Notes: a model not told the origin generated them from the sequence alone. 22,863 bases of DNA from Firmicutes bacterium CAG:194 (GCA_000432915.1 HF995222.1:11535-34397); one strand, 5' to 3'; shown: positions 7,582 through 15,802, counted from the first letter of the stretch. Numbers and translations are program-made.

Positions 7582-8787
7582 TATGTAGTCTGAAATATAT
7601 GGTATTTTATGAAAAAGGACATCATCGAGGCGGTCTACCGCTTCCGGTTTCCCCTCAATACGCTCCAGTGCATACAGACGCTCTGCGGTCTTATAGCCCA
7701 AGAGAAGTGTTGTCAGCGTTCCGATCTCCATACTGAGCTTATATTCCGGTTCTTCCCGCGTCAGATGACAGGCGCCTTCCGAGAAGCAGAGCCTGAAGGA
7801 ACGATTATTCCATGGCAGAAGCTTATCCTCGATCTCCAGCTCCATATATAAAGTACCGCCATCCGGATCACATGGATAATCTTCCAGAAAACCTTCAATG
7901 TCGATCAGCCGTCCCATGGCATAGGGGCGGATTGTTTCCTTAATATCACCGTCATCCATTTCAAAAGCGATCGGTTCACTGAAATAGGTATTGCCATGCA
8001 CCTCATCGATCATGGAATCGTGTGCATGGATATACTCCCAGAGTCCCTTCTTCGCTTCTCTGTTTAAATAGATCATTTCCTTGATATGCATGATATCATT
8101 TTTGATCAGATATACCATAAAACCACAAGGCTTGTCCTTCGTATTATAATAAACCGCGACATTAGTATCATCCTCGTCCCAGCGCCAGTATTCTTCCCAT
8201 GCAAGCGCATTCCGGAACAGACAGCCATGTGTGATCGATGCAAAATGGGAATGCAGTTCATGAAAATCCGTGCTTTCCCAGTCCACACGACGTACATACC
8301 CAGGTGCTTTTACCTTGGTCGGGATCTGCCGGTCTTTGATATTAAAGGATATCTTGTTAGAAATGATCTCCCAGCCCAGATGATGATACAAAGGGATCGA
8401 ATACGGATAGAGAAGGGCAAACGACCGTCCCTGTTTCTTCATATGAGAAAGGCTTTCAAACATCAGCTTCTTCATAATACCCTGTCCGGTGTATTCCGGA
8501 TAGGTACAGACGCTCGTTACAAACCCTACCTGAAAAACCTCTCCGTAAATATTCATTTTCAGCGGATAGACCGCAAACTGCGAGATCAGGGAATTCCCGT
8601 CAAAACAGCCCAGTACATCCGCACGCTCCAGTACCGGGAACTTTGACTGCTTGATCTCCTCGTCCTTCCAGCCTGTCGCCGTCAGCTCGTCCTCCGTTAC
8701 CTGAAAGGTATAACGGAGCAGTGCATTATATTGATCCAGATCCTTTGTTTCCAAATAGCGCATTCCGTAATTTTCTACTGCGTTCAC
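7579..8787 (-). CDS. Eis-like GNAT N-acetyltransferase
   Basis: A 402-residue acetyl-CoA-dependent N-acetyltransferase of the Eis type: an N-terminal GNAT domain, a second degenerate GNAT half and a C-terminal SCP2-like fold. Visible support is the acetyl-CoA pyrophosphate loop VCTYPEYTGQGIMKKLM within the first third, followed by RSFALLYPYSIPLYHHLGWE, characteristic of this family. The C-terminal end (LEIEDKLLPWNNRSF then LTTLLLGYKTAERL) fits the sterol-carrier-like domain. The start is a GTG with AGGAG 7 nt upstream. Eis proteins acetylate amines including aminoglycosides, but the substrate of clostridial members is generally unknown and is not assigned here. It diverges from the HD-GYP gene. 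The stop codon overlaps a dispersed hairpin repeat. No convincing terminator follows. Confidence 0.87.
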   Translation of the reverse strand: MNAVENYGMRYLETKDLDQYNALLRYTFQVTEDELTATGWKDEEIKQSKFPVLERADVLGCFDGNSLISQFAVYPLKMNIYGEVFQVGFVTSVCTYPEYTGQGIMKKLMFESLSHMKKQGRSFALLYPYSIPLYHHLGWEIISNKISFNIKDRQIPTKVKAPGYVRRVDWESTDFHELHSHFASITHGCLFRNALAWEEYWRWDEDDTNVAVYYNTKDKPCGFMVYLIKNDIMHIKEMIYLNREAKKGLWEYIHAHDSMIDEVHGNTYFSEPIAFEMDDGDIKETIRPYAMGRLIDIEGFLEDYPCDPDGGTLYMELEIEDKLLPWNNRSFRLCFSEGACHLTREEPEYKLSMEIGTLTTLLLGYKTAERLYALERIEGKPEAVDRLDDVLFHKIPYISDYI

Positions 8788-8915
8788 TTTCGTTCTCCTG
8801 CCTGCTTTGTTTGTGTTAAGTCTACCACATACCGGTTAAATTTTGTAGTGTATACATGGTGATTTTTAATGCAAAAATAAAACAGTCCTCTTCTGTTTTC
8901 TTTTCCACCCATGAA

Positions 8916-8944
8916 TTGACAGATAAACCTGCAAACCGTATAAT
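8916..8944 (+). promoter_or_regulatory. consensus sigma-A promoter of the HD-GYP gene
   Basis: TTGACA (8916-8921), exactly 17 bp, TATAAT (8939-8944): both hexamers are perfect. Predicted start near 8951 gives a leader of about 33 nt. This suggests strong, largely constitutive expression unless a repressor acts here. Confidence 0.9.
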
Positions 8945-8983
8945 TTAACTAATTTTAATTGTTTATGATCGAGGGCTGACAGG

Positions 8984-10048
8984 ATGAAAAGAACTTTTAT
9001 AGCCAATTTAATACCGGGCATGGTCACCGGGGAAGATGTCTATTCTTACAGCAATCAGTTAATTGTCTCAAAGGGCACTGTGTTGACCGATAAGATCATT
9101 ACCCGGCTTGAATTTTATTCTGTTCCGAGCATCCGCATTATGGAAAACGAGGTACAGGAGCCAACTATATCCGATCCTTATTCTGCACGTATTCAGGCAA
9201 GCCCGGAGTTCCATAAATTTAAGGAAACTTTCGACACAACGATCGTCGATTTCAAGGATCAGATCAATGATATCGTGGAAAAAGGCGCTCCGATCGATGT
9301 TTCAGCCATGCTGGATGATACGCTGAAGCTCTTACAGGCAGACGGCGAAAATGTTAATTTCTTTAACATGCTCCACAATATGCGTGCTTACGATGATCTT
9401 ACCTACGCACATTGTCTGAATGTTGCCCTGATCTGTAATGTTTTTGCCGGCTGGCTGCATTTTTCGCAGGAAGATATTGAGCTTGCGACACTTTGTGGTC
9501 TGTTTCACGATATCGGCAAGCTCTGCATTCCCGATTCGATCATCAAAAAACCGGATCGTCTGACCAATGAGGAATACGACGTGATCAAAACACATACGAT
9601 CGAGGGCTACAAAATCCTGCAGAACCAGCCTGTCAACGATCACATCAAAAATGCCGCCCTTATGCACCACGAGCGTTGTGATGGCAGTGGATATCCTTTC
9701 GGTCTGACCGGAAACCGCATCGACAAATTCGCCAAGATCGTCAGCATTGCAGATGTCTATGATGCTATGACAGCTGCGCGTGTGTACCGCGGACCGCTCT
9801 GCCCCTTTACCGTCATTGATATCTTTGAAAAAGAAGGGCTGCAGAAATATGAATCCGAATACATTCTCTGCTTCCTGAAAAATGTTGTTCTCACCTACAT
9901 TGGGCAGCGTGTCCGTTTAACGAATGGGCAGGAAGGTGACGTTGTTTTCATCAATCCGCAGCAGTTCTCCCGCCCTATGATCCAGTGCGGAGATACCTTT
10001 GTCGACCTTTCCAAGCAGAAAGATATTGCTATCGAACGGCTGCTGTAA
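8984..10048 (+). CDS. HD-GYP domain phosphodiesterase
   Basis: A 354-residue soluble protein of the HD-GYP class, which hydrolyses cyclic di-GMP (some members cyclic GMP-AMP). Residues about 1-120 hold a short N-terminal region (ANLIPGMVTGEDVYS, often seen ahead of HD-GYP domains) and a helical linker; no membrane segment or receiver domain is seen. The catalytic domain is complete: His143 (TYAHCLNVA), His175-Asp176 in FHDIGK, His204 (IKTHT), HHERCDGSGYP at 228-238 and Asp257 in IADVYDAMTAARVYR. All metal ligands expected of an active enzyme are present. The C-terminus (about 290-354, GQRVRLTNGQEGDVVFIN) looks like a small beta-rich add-on. GAGG precedes the ATG at rather long distance. It is one of only two plus-strand genes, with its own consensus promoter and a terminator shared with murA. 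Confidence 0.93.
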   Translation: MKRTFIANLIPGMVTGEDVYSYSNQLIVSKGTVLTDKIITRLEFYSVPSIRIMENEVQEPTISDPYSARIQASPEFHKFKETFDTTIVDFKDQINDIVEKGAPIDVSAMLDDTLKLLQADGENVNFFNMLHNMRAYDDLTYAHCLNVALICNVFAGWLHFSQEDIELATLCGLFHDIGKLCIPDSIIKKPDRLTNEEYDVIKTHTIEGYKILQNQPVNDHIKNAALMHHERCDGSGYPFGLTGNRIDKFAKIVSIADVYDAMTAARVYRGPLCPFTVIDIFEKEGLQKYESEYILCFLKNVVLTYIGQRVRLTNGQEGDVVFINPQQFSRPMIQCGDTFVDLSKQKDIAIERLL

Positions 10049-10064
10049 TTTCACTTATATAAAA

Positions 10065-10098
10065 CAATAGGGACGTTCCTCGGAACGTCCCATTTCTT
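10065..10098. terminator. bidirectional terminator between HD-GYP gene and murA
   Basis: A 9-bp perfect stem GGGACGTTC / GAACGTCCC with a CTCG loop (10070-10091) is followed by ATTTCTTTT on plus and TATTGTTTT on minus. It fills the 54-bp gap between the two converging genes and can serve both. Confidence 0.9.
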
Positions 10099-10102
10099 TT
10101 CT

Positions 10103-11395
10103 TTATCCAATTTTCAATTTCAGCTTCTGGACTTCTTTTTCATCTGCCGCTTTTTCGATCTGAGCTCCTAAGCCTCTGAGCTTGACATCAAAATCTTCAT
10201 ATCCGCGCTCAATATACAGGATATCATCGACAACCGTGATGCCCTCTGCCGCAAGACCGGCGATCACAAGCGCCGCGCCTGCACGGAGATCCGGTGCATC
10301 AATATGGGCTCCCGTATATTTCTTAACGCCCTCAATAATGGCTGTATTGCCTTCTACCTTAATATTAGCTCCCATCTTTGTCAGCTCGTCCACATAGCGG
10401 AAACGATTTTCAAAAATGCTTTCCGTTACAATGCTGGTTCCTTCTGAAAGTGCCAGCGTCACAGCAATCTGTGGCTGCATATCGGTCGGGAAGCCCGGAT
10501 AGGCAAGTGTCTTGACATGTGTATGGGTCAGTGGCTTGGAAGATACCACACGGACTGCATCGTCAGACTCTTTGATCTCACAGCCGATCTCGATCAGCTT
10601 TGCACTGATGGACTCCAGATGCTTTGGAATGACATTCTTGACTGTCACATCACCCTTTGTGGCTGCTGCTGCAAACATGAATGTACCGGCTTCGATCTGA
10701 TCCGGAATAACGGAGTATTCTGTTTTATGAAGCTTTTCCACACCGCGGATACGGATTACATCCGTTCCTGCTCCCTTAATATTAGCTCCCATGCTGTTTA
10801 AAAAGTTTGCCACATCTACTACGTGCGGCTCCTTCGCTGCATTCTCAATGATCGTCTGCCCTTCTGCAAGTGCTGCTGCCATAATGATATTAATGGTAGC
10901 ACCTACCGTGACCACATCCATATAAATATGATTACCAACAAGCCTGTCTGTCTCCACACAGATATGACCATGCGAAATATCTGCCTTGGCACCAAGTGCA
11001 CGGAATCCCTTCAAATGCTGGTCAATCGGTCTGCTGCCGATGTTGCATCCACCCGGAAGTGCCACCTCTGCCTTTTTATATTTGCCGAGCAGAGCTCCCA
11101 GCAAATAGTAAGAAGCTCTGATCTTTTTGATATATTCATTGTCTACAACCAAGTCATTGATACTGCCTGCATTGATCTTTACGGTATGTCTGTCAATTCT
11201 GTCAATATGCACGCCGATCTCTTCCATTGCCTGCATCAACACATTTGTATCTCTGACATCCGGTAAATTTTCTATCGTAACGGTTTCATCCGTCATCGTT
11301 GCTGCTGCCAGGATGGCAAGTGCTGCATTTTTCGCACCGCCGATCTCCACCTCACCAACCAGCGGATTTCCACCTTTAATCACATATTGTTCCAT
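10103..11395 (-). CDS. murA: UDP-N-acetylglucosamine 1-carboxyvinyltransferase
   Basis: MurA transfers enolpyruvate from PEP to UDP-GlcNAc, the first committed step of peptidoglycan synthesis and the fosfomycin target. The frame is open to a TTG at 11407, but GAGG lies 8 nt before the ATG at 11395, giving a normal 430-residue protein starting MEQYVIKGGNPLVGEVEIGGAKNAAL. The active-site loop LPGGCNIGSRPIDQHL carries Cys117, so the enzyme should be fosfomycin-sensitive (a Cys-to-Asp change confers resistance). APDLRAGAALVIAGLAAEG near the C-terminus is the second signature. Firmicutes often have two paralogues (murA, murAB/murZ); I cannot tell which this is. It has its own promoter and lies directly downstream of the M23 wall hydrolase. 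Confidence 0.95.
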   Translation of the reverse strand: MEQYVIKGGNPLVGEVEIGGAKNAALAILAAATMTDETVTIENLPDVRDTNVLMQAMEEIGVHIDRIDRHTVKINAGSINDLVVDNEYIKKIRASYYLLGALLGKYKKAEVALPGGCNIGSRPIDQHLKGFRALGAKADISHGHICVETDRLVGNHIYMDVVTVGATINIIMAAALAEGQTIIENAAKEPHVVDVANFLNSMGANIKGAGTDVIRIRGVEKLHKTEYSVIPDQIEAGTFMFAAAATKGDVTVKNVIPKHLESISAKLIEIGCEIKESDDAVRVVSSKPLTHTHVKTLAYPGFPTDMQPQIAVTLALSEGTSIVTESIFENRFRYVDELTKMGANIKVEGNTAIIEGVKKYTGAHIDAPDLRAGAALVIAGLAAEGITVVDDILYIERGYEDFDVKLRGLGAQIEKAADEKEVQKLKLKIG

Positions 11396-11433
11396 GTCAC
11401 ACCTCAAATTTAGTGTATCCTGTTTATCTACTA

Positions 11434-11463
11434 ATTATATAACACAACAGATAGTTTTGTAAA
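11434..11463 (-). promoter_or_regulatory. murA promoter
   Basis: On the minus strand TTTACA (11458-11463), 18-bp spacer, TATAAT (11434-11439). It would start near 11427, about 32 nt before the ATG. It lies in the 183-bp gap between the M23 gene and murA, where I found no terminator. Confidence 0.75.
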
Positions 11464-11578
11464 TTGTCTATTTTGATACAGATTTACGCATTTCTATCCT
11501 CAAAATTCAGTAAATCCATTGCATTCGCTTCCTTATATTGGATTATATTGAGTATTTGCTGCTATCCGACCGTTCTTA

Positions 11579-13159
11579 TCAATTCAAATACTGCAGTGGA
11601 TTTACCTGAGCACCACCGATCAGTATTTCAAAATGCAGATGTGCTCCTGTACTTCTTCCGGTATTTCCGGAAAGAGCAATCTTCTGTCCTTGCGAGACCT
11701 GATCTCCCACACGTACAAGCACCTTGCTTAAATGCCCGTATCTTGTCTGTCTTCCGTCCGCATGATTGATATAAACAACGTAACCATAGCCGCTACCCCA
11801 GCCTGCTCTGGCAACCGTTCCCGCGCTGGATGCCACAACCTTGGTACCAACCGGTGTGGCCCAGTCGACTCCCTTATGATAGGTAGATGCACCCTTTGTC
11901 GGGGCTTTTCTTCTTCCAAACTGTGAAGACAGACGCCCTCCGGAGATTGGTTTGATATACGTCGGAGGAATCTTCGTTCCTTTTTCAATGATCTTCGGAA
12001 CTGCAGCAACCGTAACTTCTTCTTTCAGTATTTCCGTCTCTGTTTCCTTTTTGTTATGATAGGACTTCAGTGCTGCCACCTTACGATGTCCGGCTGATGG
12101 CTGCTGCAGGATCTGTGTATCCGTTGTATACCAGTCATCATTGTAAACATACTGGATATCTGCTTCATAATCTTCTTCGTAATAGACTTCTTCCTGCCTG
12201 TCAATGGAAAGTGCCGGCTCCGGTGAAGTAACGACCAGTTCTTCTCCGACACGTATCATGGAATTTTCGTCCTCCAAACTGTCATTGAGTTCAATTATCT
12301 TATCCAGCGGAATGTCACAGTTGATTGCGATCTCGGAAAGGGTATCTCCCTGCTGTACCTCATAGATCTGCTGCTGATCCTGCTCTTTTGTCAGAAGATC
12401 TTTTGCATCGGACAACGACTGGATCTGATCTGCAGGAAGATAAGATTCTACGATCTCCACATTATCCGCATAGGAAAGCCGTGTCAACCCATAGTCAAAA
12501 TCGTCAAAGGTCAGTTCCTTTGCAGCCTGTGTATCTTTTACCATATCGGCAAGTGCCCTTGTACAGCCTGCTACCAATGGCCTGTCCTGTTCTTCTTTTT
12601 CTTCTTCCTTCTTCTCTTCCGCACTCTTTGCCTCAACTGTCAGCACGTTCAGTTCTCTTGTCTGATCCGGCCCGAGCTGTGCGACAAACTGCTTCCCTTC
12701 CTGATACTGGTCAAGTGCAGCCTGCAGTGCTTCCGAAACCTCCTGTACGCTGGAAAGATTGATCATAAGCTGATTGATCTTGATCGTAAATGCCGGCCGG
12801 ATCGTGCTGATCTGAGATGCTGTCAGCACCTCTTTCATATTGGCAATGATCTCATCCTCTCCGGTAAACTGTGCAAAATATGCCTCACGTCCTGTCACGG
12901 AAAGCTCTGCATCTGCCAGAAACAGTACGTCTTCCTCCTTTGCGATTTCTTTTCTCGCCTGCCACAAAAGAGAATCTGCATCTTTTGTATCGGAAACAGT
13001 TCCAACCTGTTCCCCATTCAAGGTAATCTCATATACATTATTTCCCGTCTTTTCTATTTTTGTATAAGAGGGCAACAAAAAAAGACCTGCTAATGCAATC
13101 AGAAAAGCCGTCTTCCAATATGTGGTTTTCATATGCCTGTAGTATTTCGTGATTTTCAT
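11579..13159 (-). CDS. LysM-G5-M23 peptidoglycan endopeptidase, membrane anchored
   Basis: A 526-residue zinc metallopeptidase predicted to cut peptidoglycan cross-bridges or stem peptides outside the cell. Order: a single N-terminal hydrophobic segment (about 16-32) as signal anchor; an unassigned helical region with an acidic/lysine-rich linker (180-192); LysM (about 266-310, YEVQQGDTLSEIA to VGEELVV); a G5-like domain (about 325-396); and LytM/M23 (409-526). The M23 zinc site is complete: HKGVD (His428, Asp432) and HLHFE (His507, His509), so an active enzyme is expected. The start is uncertain: the ATG at 13159 has no ribosome binding site, and a promoter immediately upstream would leave it almost leaderless; the ATG at 13132 (MKTTYWKTAF) is a reasonable alternative with a weak AGG. 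murA follows on the same strand. Confidence 0.93.
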   Translation of the reverse strand: MKITKYYRHMKTTYWKTAFLIALAGLFLLPSYTKIEKTGNNVYEITLNGEQVGTVSDTKDADSLLWQARKEIAKEEDVLFLADAELSVTGREAYFAQFTGEDEIIANMKEVLTASQISTIRPAFTIKINQLMINLSSVQEVSEALQAALDQYQEGKQFVAQLGPDQTRELNVLTVEAKSAEEKKEEEKEEQDRPLVAGCTRALADMVKDTQAAKELTFDDFDYGLTRLSYADNVEIVESYLPADQIQSLSDAKDLLTKEQDQQQIYEVQQGDTLSEIAINCDIPLDKIIELNDSLEDENSMIRVGEELVVTSPEPALSIDRQEEVYYEEDYEADIQYVYNDDWYTTDTQILQQPSAGHRKVAALKSYHNKKETETEILKEEVTVAAVPKIIEKGTKIPPTYIKPISGGRLSSQFGRRKAPTKGASTYHKGVDWATPVGTKVVASSAGTVARAGWGSGYGYVVYINHADGRQTRYGHLSKVLVRVGDQVSQGQKIALSGNTGRSTGAHLHFEILIGGAQVNPLQYLN

Positions 13160-13168
13160 AACAGATCC

Positions 13169-13197
13169 ATTTTATCAGTTATTTATGTAATTGTAAA
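13169..13197 (-). promoter_or_regulatory. promoter of the M23 endopeptidase gene
   Basis: On the minus strand TTTACA (13192-13197), 17-bp spacer, TAAAAT (13169-13174). A start near 13162 would be only a few bases before the ATG at 13159 and about 30 nt before the ATG at 13132, favouring the shorter protein. Confidence 0.55.
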
Positions 13198-13198
13198 G

Positions 13199-13750
13199 TC
13201 AGGACACCGTCATAACAACGCTCATCTGCGCCTGTCCGTCTCCCATATTCTGCCACGTATATTCCCCACCTGCACACAGACATGCAGAGTCTCCACACGC
13301 CAGCTTCAGCTCCTTATTTTCATGGCGTAGTATCAGTGTTCCCTGTGTAACCGTAATATATTCAGTCGTATGCGCTCCATGGGAAGGAAGCTGCATCTGT
13401 GCTCCGGCTTCAATACTGATCGTGTATATTTCAAAATTCCGTTCTTTGTCAAATGGAAAAACAAGTCTGACTGCATAACGGCTCTGTGCACTTCTTGTCA
13501 CGCGGCATTGCTCTTTTTTGACCAGTGAGATCGGATCTTTTTCCCGGTAAAGCAAATCTTCAATTCCAATCCTTAACCCTTCGCATATTTTAGCAATTGT
13601 CGTGATTGTCGGATTGGATTCTCCTCTTTCAATCTGTCCGAGCATACTCTTGCTGACAAGCGTCCGCTCCGAAAGCATATCCAGACTCATGTTCTGTTCT
13701 TTCCGAATCTTTCTTAAATTAATGGAAATATTTTTATCGATTGTATCCAT
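13199..13750 (-). CDS. XRE-family transcriptional regulator with C-terminal cupin
   Basis: A 183-residue DNA-binding regulator with a helix-turn-helix of the HTH_3 type (about 11-66: LRKIRKEQNMSLDMLSERT, then SMLGQIERGESNPTITTIAKI) and a C-terminal cupin_2 barrel (about 105-180, including LPSHGAHTTEYITVTQGTL and the closing GDSACLCAGGEYTWQN). The frame opens at an ATG at 13771, but AGGAGG and AAGGAA lie inside that extension just before the ATG at 13750, so the shorter start is chosen. XRE-cupin proteins (SutR/PuuR type) usually sense a small molecule through the cupin and control an adjacent metabolic gene. Nearest candidates are the flavin reductase-like gene upstream and the M23 gene downstream, but neither link is proven. 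Its upstream gap holds the second hairpin repeat. Confidence 0.9.
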   Translation of the reverse strand: MDTIDKNISINLRKIRKEQNMSLDMLSERTLVSKSMLGQIERGESNPTITTIAKICEGLRIGIEDLLYREKDPISLVKKEQCRVTRSAQSRYAVRLVFPFDKERNFEIYTISIEAGAQMQLPSHGAHTTEYITVTQGTLILRHENKELKLACGDSACLCAGGEYTWQNMGDGQAQMSVVMTVS

Positions 13751-13848
13751 AAGCGTTTCCTTCCTCCTCATACTCGAAAATCCTGCCAGCCTTGCTGTCA
13801 GCCGCGCTCCGCACTTCTGATTTTCTCGTTGTACGCTCGGGTGAAACC

Positions 13849-13888
13849 AAATACATGCTTCGCATGTGCTTGGTTTCCTTCCTCGCTA
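13849..13888. repeat. 40-bp hairpin repeat, copy 2
   Basis: It contains a long imperfect inverted repeat: arms GAAACCAA (13843-13850) and TTGGTTTC (13870-13877), inner arms ACATGC and GCATGT around TTC. It aligns with 7542-7581. It may be part of a longer unit reaching to about 13775, which contains further short inverted repeats such as GCTGTCAGC. It lies between the flavin reductase terminator and the XRE-cupin gene and would be the 5' leader if that gene is transcribed from upstream. Confidence 0.65.
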
Positions 13889-13890
13889 AC

Positions 13891-13921
13891 AAAAATAGCA
13901 TCAGGATTTTTCCTGATGCTA
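13891..13921 (-). terminator. intrinsic terminator of the coiled-coil / flavin reductase pair
   Basis: An 11-bp perfect stem TAGCATCAGGA / TCCTGATGCTA (13896-13921) with a 4-nt loop is followed on the minus strand by five T residues (13891-13895). It lies about 95 bp past the flavin reductase stop and separates that pair from the XRE-cupin gene. Confidence 0.88.
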
Positions 13922-14015
13922 CATCTTCGTGGCAATTACTGTTTATTCTATTATACTAGTTATCTTGTGCTTTATTTTGTTCTTGTCATCATCATACTGA
14001 TTTTCGCATGCTTCG

Positions 14016-14582
14016 TCAAGACTTTTTTCTCACACTGTACCCAAAACGTCCCAGTTCTTTTCCCATGGCATAATACGTGCCATGCGAATAGACGATCGGA
14101 TCCGCCTGATCCAGATGGAAAGAATTCTTCTCATCCATATAAGCATCATCCACGCTGACTGCTACCACCTCGGCAAGAAACATATCATGGGAACCAAGCT
14201 CCTTTACCTCCGTGACACGGCATTCAATATTGACCGGGCTTTCTGCAAGGCGGGGCACTTTTACTTCTTTTCCGGGAAGCAGATGCAGTCCCAGCTCTTT
14301 ACATTTATCAACATCCCTGCCACTCTTCACACCACAATAATCGGTCGCATATACCAGCTTTTCTGTAGTCAGATTGATGACAAATTCTCCTGTTTCCAGA
14401 AGCATCGCATGTGAAAAGCGCTCTTTTCTGACAGAAATACTTACCATAGGCGGATTCGTACAGACCGTTCCTGCCCAGGCAACTGTAAAAATATTGGATT
14501 TTCCCTGTTTATCTGCTACAGTTACAAGCACTGCAGGCAACGGATAAAGCATGTTACCCGGTTTGAAATCTATTTTAGCCAT
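14016..14582 (-). CDS. flavin reductase-like FMN-binding split-barrel protein
   Basis: A 188-residue protein of the flavin reductase-like (flavoredoxin) family. It begins with DFKPGNMLYPLPAVLVTVAD, followed by NIFTVAWAGTVCTNPPMVSISVRKERFSHAML, the typical FMN-binding strand-loop region, and NIECRVTEVKELGSHDMFLAEVVAV, the second barrel signature. Members bind FMN and pass electrons from NAD(P)H or another donor; the partner cannot be read here. The ATG at 14582 shares its A with the TAA stop of the preceding coiled-coil gene (TAATG), so translation is probably coupled; a GGGGAT stretch inside the upstream gene could serve as ribosome binding site. A strong terminator follows. Pairing a redox protein with a coiled-coil membrane protein is unusual. 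Confidence 0.9.
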   Translation of the reverse strand: MAKIDFKPGNMLYPLPAVLVTVADKQGKSNIFTVAWAGTVCTNPPMVSISVRKERFSHAMLLETGEFVINLTTEKLVYATDYCGVKSGRDVDKCKELGLHLLPGKEVKVPRLAESPVNIECRVTEVKELGSHDMFLAEVVAVSVDDAYMDEKNSFHLDQADPIVYSHGTYYAMGKELGRFGYSVRKKS

Positions 14583-15802
14583 TATAAAATCCCCAGCATC
14601 TGCAGGATCTGGATCGTAAGAGACGCTGCGGAAAGCAGAATCGCAAATACGAGCAGAGGCTTTGTTCCTTTACTTTTTTGTACGGATTTTTCAAGTGCAT
14701 CCATATGATCATTCAGATCTCTTGTTTTATTACTGAGCTGCTCCATTAAAACAGCCTGAACATTTCGATATACCTTGACATCTTCTTTATGCACATAATC
14801 TTCGACATGCTTCTGCACATCATCCAGATATAATCGAATATTGACGATCATTTCCTTGATCTGACCTGTCGCCTCGATCAGCTCTGCATTATCTGCCGGT
14901 TTTTGCTGTTCCAGCTTATTTTGCAGATTCTGGAGGGCATCTTCTGTTGTCCGTGTCAGATCCTGCAATGCATTTTCCGTATTGACTGCCATATCCTGCA
15001 AAAGGCTGTGCTGTCTGATAGCATTGTCCGCAATATTACCGGAAAGATGCTCCAGCTTATCCTCTACTGCTCTGACCGTATCCAGTGTTTCTGTCTGGCT
15101 TCCTTGCTGCTTCTGCTCATTCCACTCCTTAAGCATTGCAAGACTCTGTGCATTTTCTGCCAGAAGCTTTTCTACCGCTCCGTCAACACCGGTGAGTTTC
15201 TCATCTACGCCGGAAAATCTGTCGCCTACGTCCGTAAGCTTCTCATCTACGCCGGAAAGTCTGTCGCCTACGTCCGTAAGCTTCTCATCTACGTCGGAAA
15301 GTCTGTCACTTACACCCAGTAGCTTCTCATCTACGCCGGAAATCCTGTTGTCCACACCAAGAAGTTTCTCATCTGCTCCGGAAAGCTGCACACCCATGCT
15401 ATCCTGCAGATTTTTCAGCTGTGCGTCCATCAGCTCCTGCATGCCTGCGATCTGCAGATCCAGCTCTTTTTTCTGCTGTGCAAGTTCCTGTGTTATCACC
15501 TGATTTATCTGCTGCGCATCCGCAGCAGCTTCTGTTTTATCCGTTTCTTCCTCTTTGATCAGCCCGTGAAGCTTTACCTCATACTCTTCCAGCTGCTCAA
15601 TCCCGCAGGAAAGCATCTGGGATACCTGTTCGGAAACTTCGACCGTTTTTAAATTCAGGCGCCGAATCTCCTGCATCATTTTTTCATATTCCGCAGTCTG
15701 TTTCCGCAGTCTCTCATTTTCGCGCGCTTCCGCTTCACCGTTTGCCTGTATCAGTTCACCAGCATTAAACCGCTTCGTCAGCCTGTCCATAAAATTATCC
15801 AT
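14582..15802 (-). CDS. tail-anchored coiled-coil protein with 14-residue tandem repeats, function unknown
   Basis: I do not recognise a family for this 406-residue protein. Nearly the whole chain is charged and heptad-like, so a long coiled coil is expected. Residues about 144-205 consist of a 14-residue (two-heptad) repeat with consensus GVDEKLTDVGDRLS; the DEK triplet recurs at 144, 158, 172, 186 and 200. A single hydrophobic segment near the C-terminus (about 383-404, LLVFAILLSAASLTIQILQML) follows Lys-rich KSKGTK, suggesting a C-tail membrane anchor with the coil in the cytosol. GGAGGG lies about 5 nt before the ATG. The promoter is at 15982-16010 with a leader of about 170 nt. It overlaps the flavin reductase gene by one base. 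A structural or scaffold role is possible but is inference. Confidence 0.88.
   Translation of the reverse strand: MDNFMDRLTKRFNAGELIQANGEAEARENERLRKQTAEYEKMMQEIRRLNLKTVEVSEQVSQMLSCGIEQLEEYEVKLHGLIKEEETDKTEAAADAQQINQVITQELAQQKKELDLQIAGMQELMDAQLKNLQDSMGVQLSGADEKLLGVDNRISGVDEKLLGVSDRLSDVDEKLTDVGDRLSGVDEKLTDVGDRFSGVDEKLTGVDGAVEKLLAENAQSLAMLKEWNEQKQQGSQTETLDTVRAVEDKLEHLSGNIADNAIRQHSLLQDMAVNTENALQDLTRTTEDALQNLQNKLEQQKPADNAELIEATGQIKEMIVNIRLYLDDVQKHVEDYVHKEDVKVYRNVQAVLMEQLSNKTRDLNDHMDALEKSVQKSKGTKPLLVFAILLSAASLTIQILQMLGIL
15198..15407 (-). repeat. 42-bp tandem repeat, five units, in the coiled-coil gene
   Basis: Units begin with TTCTCATC at 15198, 15240, 15282, 15324 and 15366, exactly 42 bp apart. 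The units at 15198 and 15240 are nearly identical; similarity falls toward 15366. The 42-bp period equals 14 codons, so copy-number change keeps the reading frame. This is a candidate variable-number repeat. Confidence 0.9.

Noticed and set aside
8877..8900. AAAACAG/CTGTTTT hairpin with T-rich tail upstream of the HD-GYP gene as a terminator
   Set aside because: No gene ends here on plus (the region is between divergent genes), the stem is weak and A/T-rich, and the tail is interrupted.
14982..15503. 173-codon plus-strand frame, Ser-rich repetitive protein
   Set aside because: It is the antisense reading of the 42-bp tandem repeat in the coiled-coil gene; the repeat keeps all frames open.
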